Below, in pieces: positions 1 through 14,400 of a stretch of DNA of 64,000 bases. A program made the translations under genes and the position numbers. This DNA is from Tomocerus qinae (taxonomy: Eukaryota; Arthropoda; Collembola; Entomobryomorpha; Tomoceridae): contig CM034546.1 of assembly GCA_020055645.1 (NCBI GenBank), positions 96,100,001-96,164,000 of the forward strand, written 5' to 3'. The notes below the pieces were generated by a model that worked only from the letters and a program-made list of their open reading frames with translations, was not told the DNA's origin and made no database searches. Within the stretch, counting starts at the first letter, position 1; every line of letters starts with the position of its first letter.

Positions 1-2423
1 GATCGACGGGAGATTCCAGGCTGTCTTAAGTCAAACCCTAACTGAAAGTTTTCATCAGACTAAGATCAGACAGAGCAGAGAGAAGACGGAGAGGAAAGGA
101 AGCAATGAAGCCATAGCCTAGGAAAAGCACAGTTGTGTTGACTTGAAGTATCTCTAGCAAAAGGAACAAGAAAAGCAGTTAAAAAGAAACTGGGTACTAT
201 CACTATCGGACCTCTGCCCTTAGCTACTACTTCTGAGCTGTAGTGCTACTACTCACTACAGTCAACTTGGTCTTGGCTACTTCTCCATTATTCCCTTTTC
301 TTAAGTTCTTTCTTGTGTTAACTTTTGCTGTTTCTTATGTACAAATGTTATTGTAACAAAACCTTAGAAGTTGGACGAGGTGGTTAAACTGCTAAGACAA
401 AAGAAGAGCATTATGCAACTACTTCTGGCTTATGTCTACACAACCAAGGTTCCTAAAGTTAAACATATAGATCCAACTTGGCATTGCTATAAGCTATTAC
501 AAAGTGATAGATAAATAAAGGCTTCCGCTCTTTGTTTACCGACATAGTACACTTTTTTATTTAAATTATGCAGAAGTTGCAGGAAAATCAGAAAATACAT
601 TATTCAACATTTTCATCATAGACTGAAAAAATATTCATCAAACTAGTCAACTATATTTATATTATTACAATGATTCAGGCGCAAGTTTTGTTACTCAACC
701 CTACATTTAGATAGTTAAAACGTCCTTTTGATAAACCCTTTTAAATTGTAAGTCTATTTTTTGGTATAATAATATTAGTACATAAAACTATTTAAAAAAG
801 TATTTTATTATCAATACGGATATTTCAACAGTGGGATTTTGACAAATCACAGCTGAAGTGATCTAGTCAGAATTGAAGTTAAGATGTAGTGTTTGCTTTG
901 AGAATGGAATCATTGTCCAGGTGTTATATTAAATTGAATAAACATGTAAGTCTCCTGCAACACAGTGTATATAGTATTGCATAAGTGCATAGAGCTCTCT
1001 GAAAGGATAATGTACACAGAGAGAATGGTCGGTATAGGTAGGTTAGATTGGTTGGTTATGTAATACTTGGTAGATGGTAACAAGTGCACTCAAAACTCTG
1101 TGCACATAATATGAGAAAGAGATTCTATTTGGATTCAAGATTAAACGATGAAAAGAGGATTGAGGGAAAAGCTTAACAGCGTATGTAACGCAAAGTAATG
1201 TAAGTACTAAAGAAGAGTTGCGGTGAGGAAAAGTTCTTGCTTTCACTTTTTCTTAACTTTCTTCAGGATAAGTACCAGAGGGAAAGTGAAAAGCGACTTG
1301 TCTTCTCTTCTTTGTGTATCTTTCTGTGAATAGTTTCCACTGTATTTCTTAAGACACTGGCTCTAGTGGAGATCTGACTGTGATTCTACCATTCTGCTTT
1401 ACTATCATTGCATTGTAGAGATAGTAAGCTGCAGAATACCCGCCCGCGTAAAACTCAGCAGACCATATTCTTCGAAAAGTAACATCCACTATTACAAAAG
1501 AACGTGTGACAGTGAATATAAAACTTTTCCTTTGTTACATCTTATTATTACTTAGGTAGTCAGCGGAGCATTAGAACAAAGAAAGCAACCAGTAGCTGGA
1601 AATTTCAGAAATAAATCCCGTTTCAGTTATATAAATGTGTAATCATAACATATAATATTATTGATATTGGCTATAGGGCTACTCCGAGAAGATTATTATA
1701 GTTTTCATGTAATATGTACTTTTTGAGTTATAATTTATCATTACGTAAGGCAGAAGGCTGACTCGGCTTAGCTGGAATTCATTTTTTGGATAAAACATTT
1801 CTCCTGCTGTGGCAATATAATTACAATTTTCTGTTGTCTGAACATTTCAGGTCTGTCTGGATTGGCCAAAGCTGGACTTAGTTTTCTGGACACGGGTAGA
1901 TTGTTAGCTAAAAGCTGATTTCCTATTGTTCGGGATTGACCTAGCCCCTTTTTAACTCGGGACAAAGCAACAATAAACAATTTTCACAACCAGCCCTGTG
2001 GAGTCTGAGAAAAAGAGACAAAGAGGAAAAATAAGCGAGAACTTGCATCACAAGACTCCAGATCATATCACACAAACACCAAAGGAAGTCTCCATGATGC
2101 AAAAAGCTGTTGGTGATACGAAAGAATAACAAAACATCAGCATTAACTCACTTTTCTCTTGGCTGGAACTCTCTGTCGGGTTAGTTTCCCCCATTTCGCT
2201 CCATTTAAGCGCACACGAAGAAAATTCGGAGAAAACGCGTTTCACCACAGAACAACGATAACTTGACTGGAAACCAGCTGTTGTGCATAGTGTTATTTTA
2301 TAGTCTTTCCCTTCCTTAACAAAGCCAGCTGCCAAACACTCCGTATATAGTCTTTGTGATCAAGTGATCTAATGAGATAAGTGTGTTATTCGTTTATTAT
2401 TCTGAAGTGGGATTTTGACAAAG
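1..2423. other. Upstream region of the arrestin gene; no coding exon recognised
   Basis: No ORF here resembles a protein I know. Bases 1-540 look less AT-rich than what follows and end with an AATAAA at 514-519, so they could be the 3' end of an upstream plus-strand transcript; this is inference. A 17-base exact repeat (AGTGGGATTTTGACAAA) occurs at 830-846 and again at 2406-2422, directly before the arrestin start codon, which may mark a duplicated leader segment. The arrestin transcription start and any untranslated first exon must lie in this stretch or further upstream, but I could not place them. Confidence 0.4.
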
Positions 2424-5400
2424 ATGGAAGACAACAACAGCAAGAGACAAGGCACTAGAGTTTTTAAGAAAAGCTCTCCTAATGGAAAGGTACTCATTGA
2501 TTTTCTTCTTTCAATGTAGAGAATAATAATAATAGCGTCTATTCTTTGTTTGAGATCTTTTATGAAATGAACGTCCATAAAATAGTCAAAATATTTATTC
2601 TTCTTAGTTTTCTTTGATCATTTGTTCTTTCTCATCTTTTCCACTCTCGTATCAACTGGTTACAAACTTTCAGGAAACAGACAGCACAAGATTGACTGGA
2701 CAGATCGGAAAAGGAAACTTTGGTAGTTTAGTCCAAAATCATGTTCTCTTTTCTATTCTGTCGCTTTCAGTTGTTATTTTATGCCCGGCATCCTTTCATT
2801 TATACTCTCGGGCTCTTGTCCTTTTCATTCTAACATACAAAATATACAATATACAAAAAGAGCCTTGTTATATGTCAAGTTATCCCTTGTTTTGACATAT
2901 ATCTTTTGTTATGGCGTTGTGTAACGTTTCCTCAAAAGACAAGTTCTGAAATATCACCCCAAGAACTCTTCGTGTTCTTTACATTCATTGTACCATATAT
3001 CTAATAGCATTTGGTTTTTTCTTTTCTTAGATTACTGTCTACCTTGGAAAACGTGACTTTGTGGACCATTTAACACTCGTTGATCCTATCGGTAAGTAAA
3101 AGCTCCGGTTATAAACACTTTCTCTTGTGTCTGTGGGGAACTACTTTTAGAAGGCACAAAATTATTGCTATATATTTATGTAGTTTCGCAAGAAATGTAG
3201 GTCTCTGGGTGTGGGTTATTAAGCACATTTATATCCATTACATTATTCCACATGATTCATAGGAGTTCTTAAACGAATTCTTACCACGTCCCATGTCCGA
3301 GATGACTTAGGAATCTTATTTTCTCTCGCATCAGCCATTTTCTAACCAACTTATAAGAACCCCAGTCTCATTTCAAATATCACTCGACTTCTCTGTCTTA
3401 AAACGAAAGTTCTATTAGGCACGAAGAACTTTCTATAGCACTCTAAGCTGTCGTCAAATTAGAAGATGTACTACTGTCAATTAGTAAATTATATTACTAC
3501 GTATTATAACTTGTCTTAGATTATGGACTGAGTGGCTGAGATGAAAATGAAATGTAACTGTACCTATTCATTACAACAAAGCTGACTTTTCCGATGTTTG
3601 TTAATTGAACAGCATATAACTTAGCAGATTTATCCATTATTATATACAATATAGATAAAGAAATCATCTGCATAATTCTATTACGCTTTCTCCGAAAGCG
3701 TCTTTTCTTAAATTAAGACATTCTACATGTAGCTACATTTATTTATATTTTTGCATGCTACTTTTATAGGTAAGACGATAATAGATGGATTAGATATATA
3801 GATTTAGATGGAATATTGTACAGCTATTTCATTGCATGGTATAATATAGCATTCCGAAATTCGAAATAATTTTGTGTTAGGGAGGATGAAAATGTATTTA
3901 CACTTGAAATTCAGCGGCGTGTCTATTAATTAGCGTCTAAAAGTCTGAGTGTCTAAGTCTATGTCAGTGCTAGATGCATTAATGAATATACAGTAGGTGT
4001 AGCCAAAAAGGTAGCGAAAACTTTCACCAGAACTAAAAGTGGCTGTGAAAGTTTAGTTTGATGTTAACATATGAAAAGAGAAAGTGGGAAATATGTTGTC
4101 TATTGGATCTTTCTGCAGTAAGGATAAAGTAGCCGAGCATGAATTGGTAAATTGATATCTCATCCAAAGTAACTTTCACCGTCTCATTACTAGCTGTGTA
4201 AGTAGTAGAAATTATGGAACTTGATACTTGACTTCGTCCAGAAGGATGTATTCCCAGAGTATATATCTAATAATATAGTATTTGTATGACGTAAATCAGC
4301 CAAAAGGGCACTATCTACGGATGTTTGACATTTATTTTATGCCTTGCAGTCATGAGAGAGAGAGAGGTCTTTTGTCGGTGGACTCATACTATTTTCGTTG
4401 GGTTTAAATTGGATAACTTGACTAATATGTAGTTGATTATCTCTCTCGTTTCAGAGCTGAATGTAATGAACTTTAACACGTTACTTAGTCCCCGTTGCTC
4501 GTGTTAGATGTAATGAAAAAGTGGAGAAAGTACCTCTATATAAATGGTGATTATGATTTACTGAGTTCCTGTTGATATAGGTAGACTCATCTTCGTAACT
4601 TTAGACCGCCCATGAAGAGTAGCCAAGTTATAAGTCAATTTCTGAAGAGAGAATAGACGCCTATATTGGAAAACTTACCAGGATTCAGTAATCAAAATGA
4701 AATGACCATAGTAGACGGAGTATAGGCATTTTGAATATATCTCGATAATATGGAGCCCTAGCACGCAATTTAATTGCTGGGTACTACAAATTGGGTGTCT
4801 ACTTGTCGTCCATTAACTACGATGTTAAATTACTAGTTAAAAAGTCTCGAGTTGAGATGCTAGTCAACTGTTCATTTGGACGTGCGAAATAAGTGAAAGC
4901 ATTAGCCAGCAATATTTCCCGAGGAAGAAAATGAGGCGAGTAACGTGAAGCGGTCTAATTATTTTTATCTAGTCCTCCTATTACCTATACGTAACCAGTA
5001 TTTCAAGTACGTACACAACGTCACAACTCAAGTCGGTGGAATTTGCGAGGAATTCTCTATGTGTTTATGTAGAAGAGGTTGTATAGTTATGAGAAGGCGC
5101 TGAGTGAAATACGTAGCAATTTAGAGATATAATAAATTATATCGGATGAGCAATTTTGAAGAAAGAGAGCAACGCCATGAGCAGAGAGTAGAGTAACCCG
5201 CTGAGCTCCGGAACCCATCATCTCATTCTCTCTTCATAGTTTCAAAGCAAAAGCCATTATTATCTAATATCATTCTGCTGTCTGCTATTTCATCTCTGAG
5301 AACTATGTAAGTAAGAATGCGTATTTAGCCTTCTCGTCTCCTCTCAACTAATATTGCTGCTTATATACTCAAAATGTGCTTTAAATATCAATTGCATCAT

Positions 5401-8400
5401 ACCAAACAAGAATTAGAATCATATAACCACTGTATATTCTGTGGTCTGCTCTAGTGTCAGAATCCTCAAGTCAAGTCAAAGCGTAATATATACTATAGGC
5501 ACATTCATACATAAATTATTTAGCTCACATTTGGTGAGTTCAACTGCAAAATTTACAGTTGAAAGAATTTCAAAGAGAAGTAGGTAGATAGGATGCTGCA
5601 TATCTTGCTCGAACATCTGAAATTGAAATATTATGGTGAATCTACTACGACTATGATGCAAATGTGTAACTCGACGCACACGCACACGCTAGAATGGATG
5701 GCTACTGATACGATGTGAATTATGATATTGACTACACACAATAAAGAGCTCAGTCAGGTTCTGATGAAACTATACCTTCTCAGATTGGATAGGAGTGTCA
5801 ATGTCAATATTTGTGACACGATATTTTGCTTGTATTCATTTTCATTCAGTTTGCAATTCACGTGCACTATAAAGAATAAATACACATTATTATCAGATGC
5901 CTATTTCCATGTTACAGTTCCTATTTGTTCATTGTTCAAGTTCCCCATGGTGCCTCCGGCTCTTCTGCAGTGATTCCGCTACCATCATGTGTGAATGTAT
6001 GCACAGAGCTCGTATTTATTTAAGTCGATGTTCATACCATGCTATCATGCTCCAATTTGATGGATTGAAACTTCTGCGAATGTGATTTATTCCTTTGATT
6101 TCTTCCAACTACGTCTATAATATGACAATTTAATGAACAATGTGACTGACTGAAAAAGAAATTGAAAACGAGCTATATTCGTACAATGCTACATTCCTCC
6201 TACATTATACCATACAAGTTCCCTAAATATAAATTACAGTCTACTTCTATAGCTTCAGAATTCGTGCAAAAATTCCAACACAATAGCAATGGATGAACAA
6301 GCAATAAGAATGGCAACTTTCATTGGGTTGGGAAGTTATATATATATTATTTGAGTTGAGTAAAAGCCTCATTGGCAATTTGGAACTTTTTTCTGAGTAT
6401 TGGATTATGTACTAGCAAAGCAGGGAGTATTGCTACTGTTAATGCATTTTAGTCCGATTGAAAAGTCTTCAGTTATTCAGTCGGTTTCAAGAATGCCACT
6501 TGTTACGATCTTTTATTAAGCTGATAGAGGAAAGTATGTTATTTGATATAGAAATATTCTGTATGTAGACTGTTACATACCCCCTACCCCTCTGTAATGT
6601 AACTTTAGAACGAATGAAGAAAATTAGATCAAACTTTTCCAACCGTAGTTTTGCTTTGGAGTCAAAGTTGAGCATGAAAATCAGGGGGGAGGGGAGATTG
6701 TGAAAATATTACAAAAAATAGATAATTTTTATGAAAAGCCTCTGGAATTTCTCTCGGTACTATCCAGGCCTGGCTTTGTAATATATATCCCCTTGGTTTG
6801 TGGTTGATTTAATATAACTATTCTATTTTGAGTGTATGTATGTAGAATGTGAATGGAGTAATGCAAAAAAAGAAACGTCTTGAAAATAGCAAAGTAGTAC
6901 ATAGTTTGGTGAGGAAAAGTATTTACAGATGCAGGATGGGTCGAAAAGTATTTAGTTGCGAAGCAAGTTCTGTTTTTATCGAATCCATAGAATCCATACT
7001 TTCCTTCTAATATTCGTGAATTCAGTTATGTGTGTCTGTGCAATAAAAGGGAGAATGGTACTTTGTCCTTCGTCCGTCCATACTACAAAGTTTGAAGATG
7101 AGTAGAGGAGAATGCTGCTGGTATTGTACAAGTCCGTTATGTAGCCATTGAAGTGAATCCTTCTACTTGGTATAGGTAGGTGGCAAATCCTAATATGATA
7201 TTATTATGCTGCTAATATAAATGTAAAGCTCAGTACGGTTGCTCTACTTCAACAGCTCTTCTAAACCAAGTGAATCGTTTTAGGCTGCATTTGAGCATTT
7301 GGGATTTTCGTTTTCGTTTCACTGAATTGAGATTGGATGGATACTAGTCATCCTTTAATATAAAAGATCCCTACCTGCTACTTACCCAGATATGCGAGTG
7401 GAAACTCAAGTAGATAGGCCGTTGCTCGAAAGGAATTTTTGAAATACTTTTACACAGATTCTTTTAACTATTAGAGTTCAGTCAGGCTGAATCCGGTATT
7501 TTCGTTATGCTATGGAGTTGCATAAGGCATAATATTATCTTTCCGTTTCCAATTTCATCTATTATACTCATAGTGGAAGCTGTATTAGTGCAATATATCT
7601 TTATATATAGTGAGCTCTAGATAAATCCCGTCGAGTTTCAGAATTTAACTTAAATTACCTCTGGGTACATTCTCTAAAATGTCTTCGCCACGTACATCAC
7701 CATCTTACTTACCCGTTTTGCCTCCAGCACACTTAGCACACAGTATTATGTAGATCAAGCTACACCTTGCTGTGAATGCACTGGAAAATTGCATACTGAA
7801 TGTTGCACTGCAAAAGAAAAATGTACTTTCCTTGTCCATGTCAGGATGAACTAATGCTGAAATATCCTGAATATATTACATTTTCTTTGCTTGAGTCAAA
7901 TGCTTCAGAACTTGGATATGAATGAAGAACTTGGGTTCATTATTTTCAGAATTCAATGATTTTGTCGATTCTTTGTGCTTGCTAATGAACAGAACATCTT
8001 ACTGATTCTCAATAACTTCCGAATGTTCATTCTAACTTAATCTAACGAGTTTTGCATCGTCGAAAGTAAACAAATATGTTTTGATTATGCCACAAGTCAA
8101 AATAGTCGTTCAAAGTTCACGAGATGATAAATTAAGAATGGGGTAGAACGGATCAACGTCAAAAAGTGGATAAATAGTCATGCCGAACTTAAACGTATAT
8201 TCCCGACGCCCTTCAATTTCAGCTTCTCCAAAACTTATTCTACTTGAGATATCTTAGCACCCACCTGGTGCAAAAAAGCCCTCCGAATTCATTAATTTAA
8301 TTAATTTGTGGAAAACTTGCAAAGAGTCATGTTATTCAAGTTGCTTGCGAATTGATTTTGACATTGTTTTGTGCAGGTCCATTGTAAGTTAAGCATCTAT

Positions 8401-11400
8401 CTTAAGTTTCCATGTCCATGTTAGCATGTGCACAAAAAGCAATTCATAAATTGCTCCGCAGAATGGTGTAATTTTTAAATTAGAGACTGGTGAAGCTAAG
8501 AATGGTTTTAATTTGTAAGACAGTTGAACTGAGTTTCTTTCTAGTACAAGGCAGACATAAAGTCAAAGATAAGGCCTGACAGCTTTAAGATTGGTTAGAA
8601 TGCTAGAGGATCTACCTATAAGCGCTTTTATCTACTTTTACTGAAATCACGATGCTTTAAGAACTACTGCTGCTTACAACAGTAGATATTAGCCGAAATG
8701 AAATCAACATGGCATGCATCGCATGGAAGTGAATGGATGTTCTTGTAAATAGAGTTGATTCCAATCCAATTCAACATTGAATGGAATGTGGAGTATGGGG
8801 AATGTCGTATACATGTCAGGTTTAATTGAAACGAGCAACAAACAAATCTCACAAGGAGCTTTTTGATAAAAATTCTTCAGATATTGAAATTGAAACTATA
8901 CACGCAATATAATACTACTTCCAGTGTAGTACAACATGTTGCAACAATTTATATTAGTGAATGTCCTTATAGGAGTAATTTAATAAATTATTAACATTCG
9001 TTAATGGCCAATTGGAGTATAGTGTATTGTATATGACAGACTATGAACTGTATAAGAAAAGGCCTTGTCCAGATGCCGCAATATCCATCATTACATAAAA
9101 GATTGATTGATCAATAAAGAAGTGCTAAGCAGTAAAATGTACTGTTCGTGCTTCGTAAAGTGCATTTAACATAGTTAATTCATTTTTATCACCAATACAT
9201 ATGAATTATTAATTCATTCGTGCTATCATTTGAATTCATGAGCGATAAAAGAAGATGTATTTTATTGAATGTTAAGAGTGTGTGTAGAAACTTGTTATCT
9301 ATCAACATTGACTTTTAACTGCTTGGTCTTAAAACTTTATCGCATTCAATTATTAAATGCCCCTTTTTGCTATTTACATTCATATTATACTATTAAGTTA
9401 TGGCTAATAAAAGTGCAGTCAACCACTTAAAAATAGAATTTAGCCTATACTAGTAGCCCCGAGTAGTATTCGTAACTTAATTTCAAAAGGTATAGGGTTC
9501 TAGCATAATCATGCGCATTGGTACATTGTGAATATTATGAAAAACTATTACATTTCTTTCGGCCCTCCCTGTATACCACACAAAGATAGGTACATACATC
9601 GGTAGGTCAATGTTTTCAAGTCTGTGGTTATAATATAGAGATTGATCATGGTTGAAGAATACAGTTGAATGTACGAAAATAGGTGGCTTAATTGAGAAAA
9701 CACATTTTCCATTTATAGGTAAAAAGAAGCATTTATTTCAAACAAGACAATTCATCTAATAATAATGATCTATCCACAAACTACTTGACTGTTTATCGAG
9801 TGGCTGTTGCTGCGTGAGTTGCTTCAATTGGGTCTGAATTAGAAAAACTTGCTAATTAACATTTAACAAGACAGGTTGAGTAATTATTGTTTAATGTGGG
9901 TAGGTTAACCACGAAACATTGACAGACAGCTTTCTCTCTTGCAATAAATTATGGAACGAGTGATGTCAGCTTGGGATTTCAAAGTAATTCACGTATACAG
10001 GCAACCACAGCACAAACTGGATGATAATTATATCAAAACTTATTAGCGAAGGTATCATGTCAGGTCTTATCTGTGCCTTTACTTTTCTGTTTTCCCTTGG
10101 GTATTAATCTGTAGAGCTAAAGAACTTCTCTAGTCCCAATTATAGTAGGGAACATGGTTTCTTTGCTCTTAGAGAGAAGTATTCATGACTTGGAGATATT
10201 ACTGGAAAATAATTATGTGTTTCTATACGTAATATAAGTTAAGTGGTGAAAGTAGTAGATAAACATTTCCTGAAGCAATTGGACAAATCTAATTACATAG
10301 CTGTCATGTATCTTTCAGCAAATGTTGTTTGATGTCCGTGAACAAGACGGCCAAAACTGGAAAGAAAAATTATTTCATGGAACAGAGAGTACCCATCAGC
10401 CTTTTACCATTTACAGAAGTCGAAAATGATGATCTCTTTAGATTATAGCAGAATGCCTTCGTTTGTTCATGGACTTATATACTGTGTGGCCTAAAACATG
10501 CAATTAGCATTGTACAATACCATGGTAGAAAATACTATGCCCTACTTACAGTCTCTCACAAAAGCCGCTTAAAGATAATTCAGGGCTGTCTTTCCCCAAG
10601 TATATAATACAGTATGTAGTAGGCAGACAATGTAAGTCAGTTTCCATTCACAAAATTGTTAGTCCGTAAAATATTTAGTGAAAGAACTCTTTCACCGAAG
10701 CGAAAGCAGAATGATTTTTTATGAATAGTATTTATTCGGAGAGAGATGAAAAAGAAAGCTAAAATGTGGAAGTTGTGTGTGTAGTTGAGTACCACCGCCT
10801 TGTAGTTAGTATTGTATGAATAGGCAAATTCAAAATTATTTTATATATTTCGATATTTTTGCTTATGGAGCTAACCATAACCAATCCATCAGTGTGCCTG
10901 AGCGGTTGCAATGCTACTTACTCTGAGTTAGTCTTGAACCTTGAAACTTCTACTAATAAATGTAATAAATAAGTGAAAGCTTAGAAGTGACTTAGAGATT
11001 TAATGACTTTACTGCTTGAAATATTTTAGTGTCACCACTCGAGTACTCAGAACTGAAACTTTCTGACCGTTTTGGCATCACAGTTCATTAAAACAGAATT
11101 AACTCAGCATGAAACTTGTTCGTATCTGTAATATCTATTTATTATATAGCTTATAACAATATTAAATGAAATGAGCAAAATGTGAAGACTTATGTACAAG
11201 AGAGAAGCTGTTTCTCATTCGCTATGCTCGAAACATAAGTAGTAAATGTGTTTAAGCTACTAGAACATACACGAATACTTTTGTTTGTATTAGTGGTTTA
11301 AGTTTTGAGAATGAATTCATCTGAGCAGAAAGGGTTTGATCGTAAGAGCTGTAGAGAAGGTGTCTACGAACAGGTAGGTCATAGGTTAGATAAAAAATAA

Positions 11401-14400
11401 GTTTCAGCCATTGCGCATATATTAACTTGATAGGATATTATTTTGGTTATGACTACTATAATATTTCTACGACCTGCAGTTTGCATTCATGACTGCATAC
11501 TGCATAGCATTAACTAATGCACTTTGGTAGTCTGAACTTCGCATTAGAATTACTAAGGTTTACCATTCTGAATTTAGTTCACTGTTATTATAATATTCTT
11601 ACAGTTACTGAATTGGCATATCTGAAACGTAAAAGATGGCACTTGAACATAGCCGTTTTGTTTTGCATGCGCTAGACGAAGTTTACGATTGGGTAGTAAA
11701 ACTTTAAAAGCACTTTTGTCTACTTGGCTCGTTTTACAGCCTGTTCATTTCAGTGTATCTTTTCCCCTGTCCTTGAACATCCTTTAGTTTTATTTTGATG
11801 ACAAAAATGAAGTCTTTCTAAGTGTGGAGAATTTACCGGAAAACTTATTAAGAGTAATTGCTGTATATACTACGCTTGCATGCATGCAAAATGTATTGTT
11901 TAGGCATTTAGGTACGAATAAAGAAAATGTGTGATTATGTAAGTTCTACTGCCGTGTCTTAACCATTCTTTTACCAAGTAACATAATAAAAGGTATGGTA
12001 AAGGAGTGTATAATACTTTTCTTTACTGTTTTGCAAAATGGCAGAGGAACTTATTAATTATACCTCTTGACTTTCGTACCTATAAATCATTTTAAGTAGA
12101 TAATGACTTTGGTATTACTAAGAATAGCTCAATAATTTAACTTGGTGGTTAGTGCGGTTGTGTGCATTTGTGTTCAGTTTGTCGTGAAGGTATAAGTGCT
12201 TGAATTTATTTCATTTACTATAAACATGACTCATTTTTCCGTTTGGATTAAGTCCTGTCACTTTCTTAAGCACGAGATATTACAAAAGTTCCATGTCCTC
12301 ATAGATTCCTTGGTAAACAAATGATTAAAGGGTAGGTTGGTTGGGTATTTTAGTATTTACTTACTTCAACATGCGTCATAATCTTAAAGTTGTAAGTTCG
12401 GAGCTTGTATTACCTTTCTTTGAAAGGCAATCGTAAAACCTGTTATGAGAAGCGGAAAGAGGGAATTTCCGTCATTATTTTTTGCGAAAGCAACCACAGA
12501 CGTTTAGTTTAAGTCTTCTTGGAAATACTGTGTCTCTTGTCTGTCGTTTGGGTTCTTGCTTACGCAATGCTCCTAACAGAGACTGATTGTGGACTCTGCA
12601 TAGGATAAGAGACATTTAGGCACTCATAAATACATAAATTAGCAATTATGGCTGCATGGGCTTTAGGCATTCATTCCCAGTTCTTACGGTTACGTATCCT
12701 TCCTGATAACCATTGGGGCTTTTGGTATAAAGCCATTAATTACTTAAAATGTAACTTCAGAGACGACCACTGCTTCCTAATAAATAAATACTACAATTTC
12801 CAACTAATAGAAAGGGTTACTCGTGAGCTCCTGTCAACTGACTTTGAACGTAAGCGAGTGGAATTCTATAGGGAAATGTAGTCACAGTCTGAGAAATCAG
12901 TGGACGGTCGTGTATTTGTCTTGGATGCATGCAGAATGTAAAGACTGTAGCTGATTGTTCAAATATTGTAGTATTTATGTTTGAATTGTCTACACTGGAT
13001 GTTTGCGTTAAAAAGACAAAGTAAGTAAACACTACGCAAATGCAAAAACTTCATTCACGACCAGGCAGTATTTTCTCTCTCCACAAAACACTTTGACAAC
13101 ATTTTCCTCTGTTCCTTCGGTTATTACAAAATCACTACTTCCAACATGGCATATAACGTGGTGACTATTTTTTGTCCTTAGAAGGTGATGTCGTAGTTGT
13201 TTGAAAATTTACTCCGAATCCGAAGGGAAAGGAAGATATGCGTGTAAAGCCAAAACCTGCGCAAATTTTGTTGACGTTAATACAGGCCCAGTACTGAGGC
13301 TCAGGTTCAACTGTCCTGGAAATATCATTTTGAGAGCATGACATAACCTTCTAAACGGAAAAGATTGTTGCCATTTCAATAAACCTTGCCATGTACATTG
13401 CAACTCAGCTATGCAAATCGTTGTATGGAAGAACTATTTTCACTCATTTACACTTTTAGTGCGTCCCCTCTGCATCAAATCACAAATTAATACTCCCTTT
13501 AAACTTTCTTTGTGGTCGTATTAACGGGGAATGTGTCTTGCAGAATGAACAATAAGGGAAGTGAACATAGAAGTTATATCAGCATTTTGGATATACTACC
13601 GTATCGATAACTTGGTATGAATCAAGGAGCATGGACGTTGCCATAGTATAATAGCGCTGTATCAGGAGAGCCGAGTAGGGAATTGTACCATAAGCGAATT
13701 TGAAGATTTATAAGGGACGTTTTTAGGAAAACGTCCCCTACCCCTGTCTTTATTAAGGTCCGTGTTCCTGACTTTTGGAAAACCCAATTGACTATCAAAA
13801 TACATGTTAAAATTTTTTGCTATTTTTGATATAACTTCCAGAGTTTTACTCCGATTTTCTAATGAAGTACATTTTCGGAAAGGTAAAAACATTGGCTAGG
13901 ATTTAAATAGAGAAAATTTTCGATTTTTTTGATTAGTTAGCAGTAGCAATGGTTCAAAATTTTATGGCGAATTTCTATCAAGATGTCATCATTAAAGTGT
14001 GACATGTATAAAAACTGAGGCAATAATCGAAAATTTTCTCTATTTAAATCCTAGCCAATGTTTTTACCTTTCCGAAAATGTACTTCATTAGAAAATCGGA
14101 GTAAAACTCTGGAAGTTATATCAAAAATAGCAAAGAGAGTTTCATAAAAAAGGTTGAAATGTAAACTGCCTCATACTTGACCGGATGTGCAAGTCATAGA
14201 ATATCCGACATTGAAGCAATGGACTGATATCAACTTGACATGAGCTAGAGCATAGAGCTTTTTCTCTATGCCAACGCTGATGGTGTCATAATTTTCATAG
14301 TGTCATTGCTTGATTACAGTCAGTAGTAATTCGATCCCATGGTTACTACTGATGTCCCACCCAAGAGATAGCAGTGCAATACTCGAAATAATAATGTGGG

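Noticed and set aside
12648..12881. 77-residue ORF with an ATG start inside arrestin intron 2
   Set aside because: No recognisable motif, no splice partners and composition like its surroundings; probably chance.
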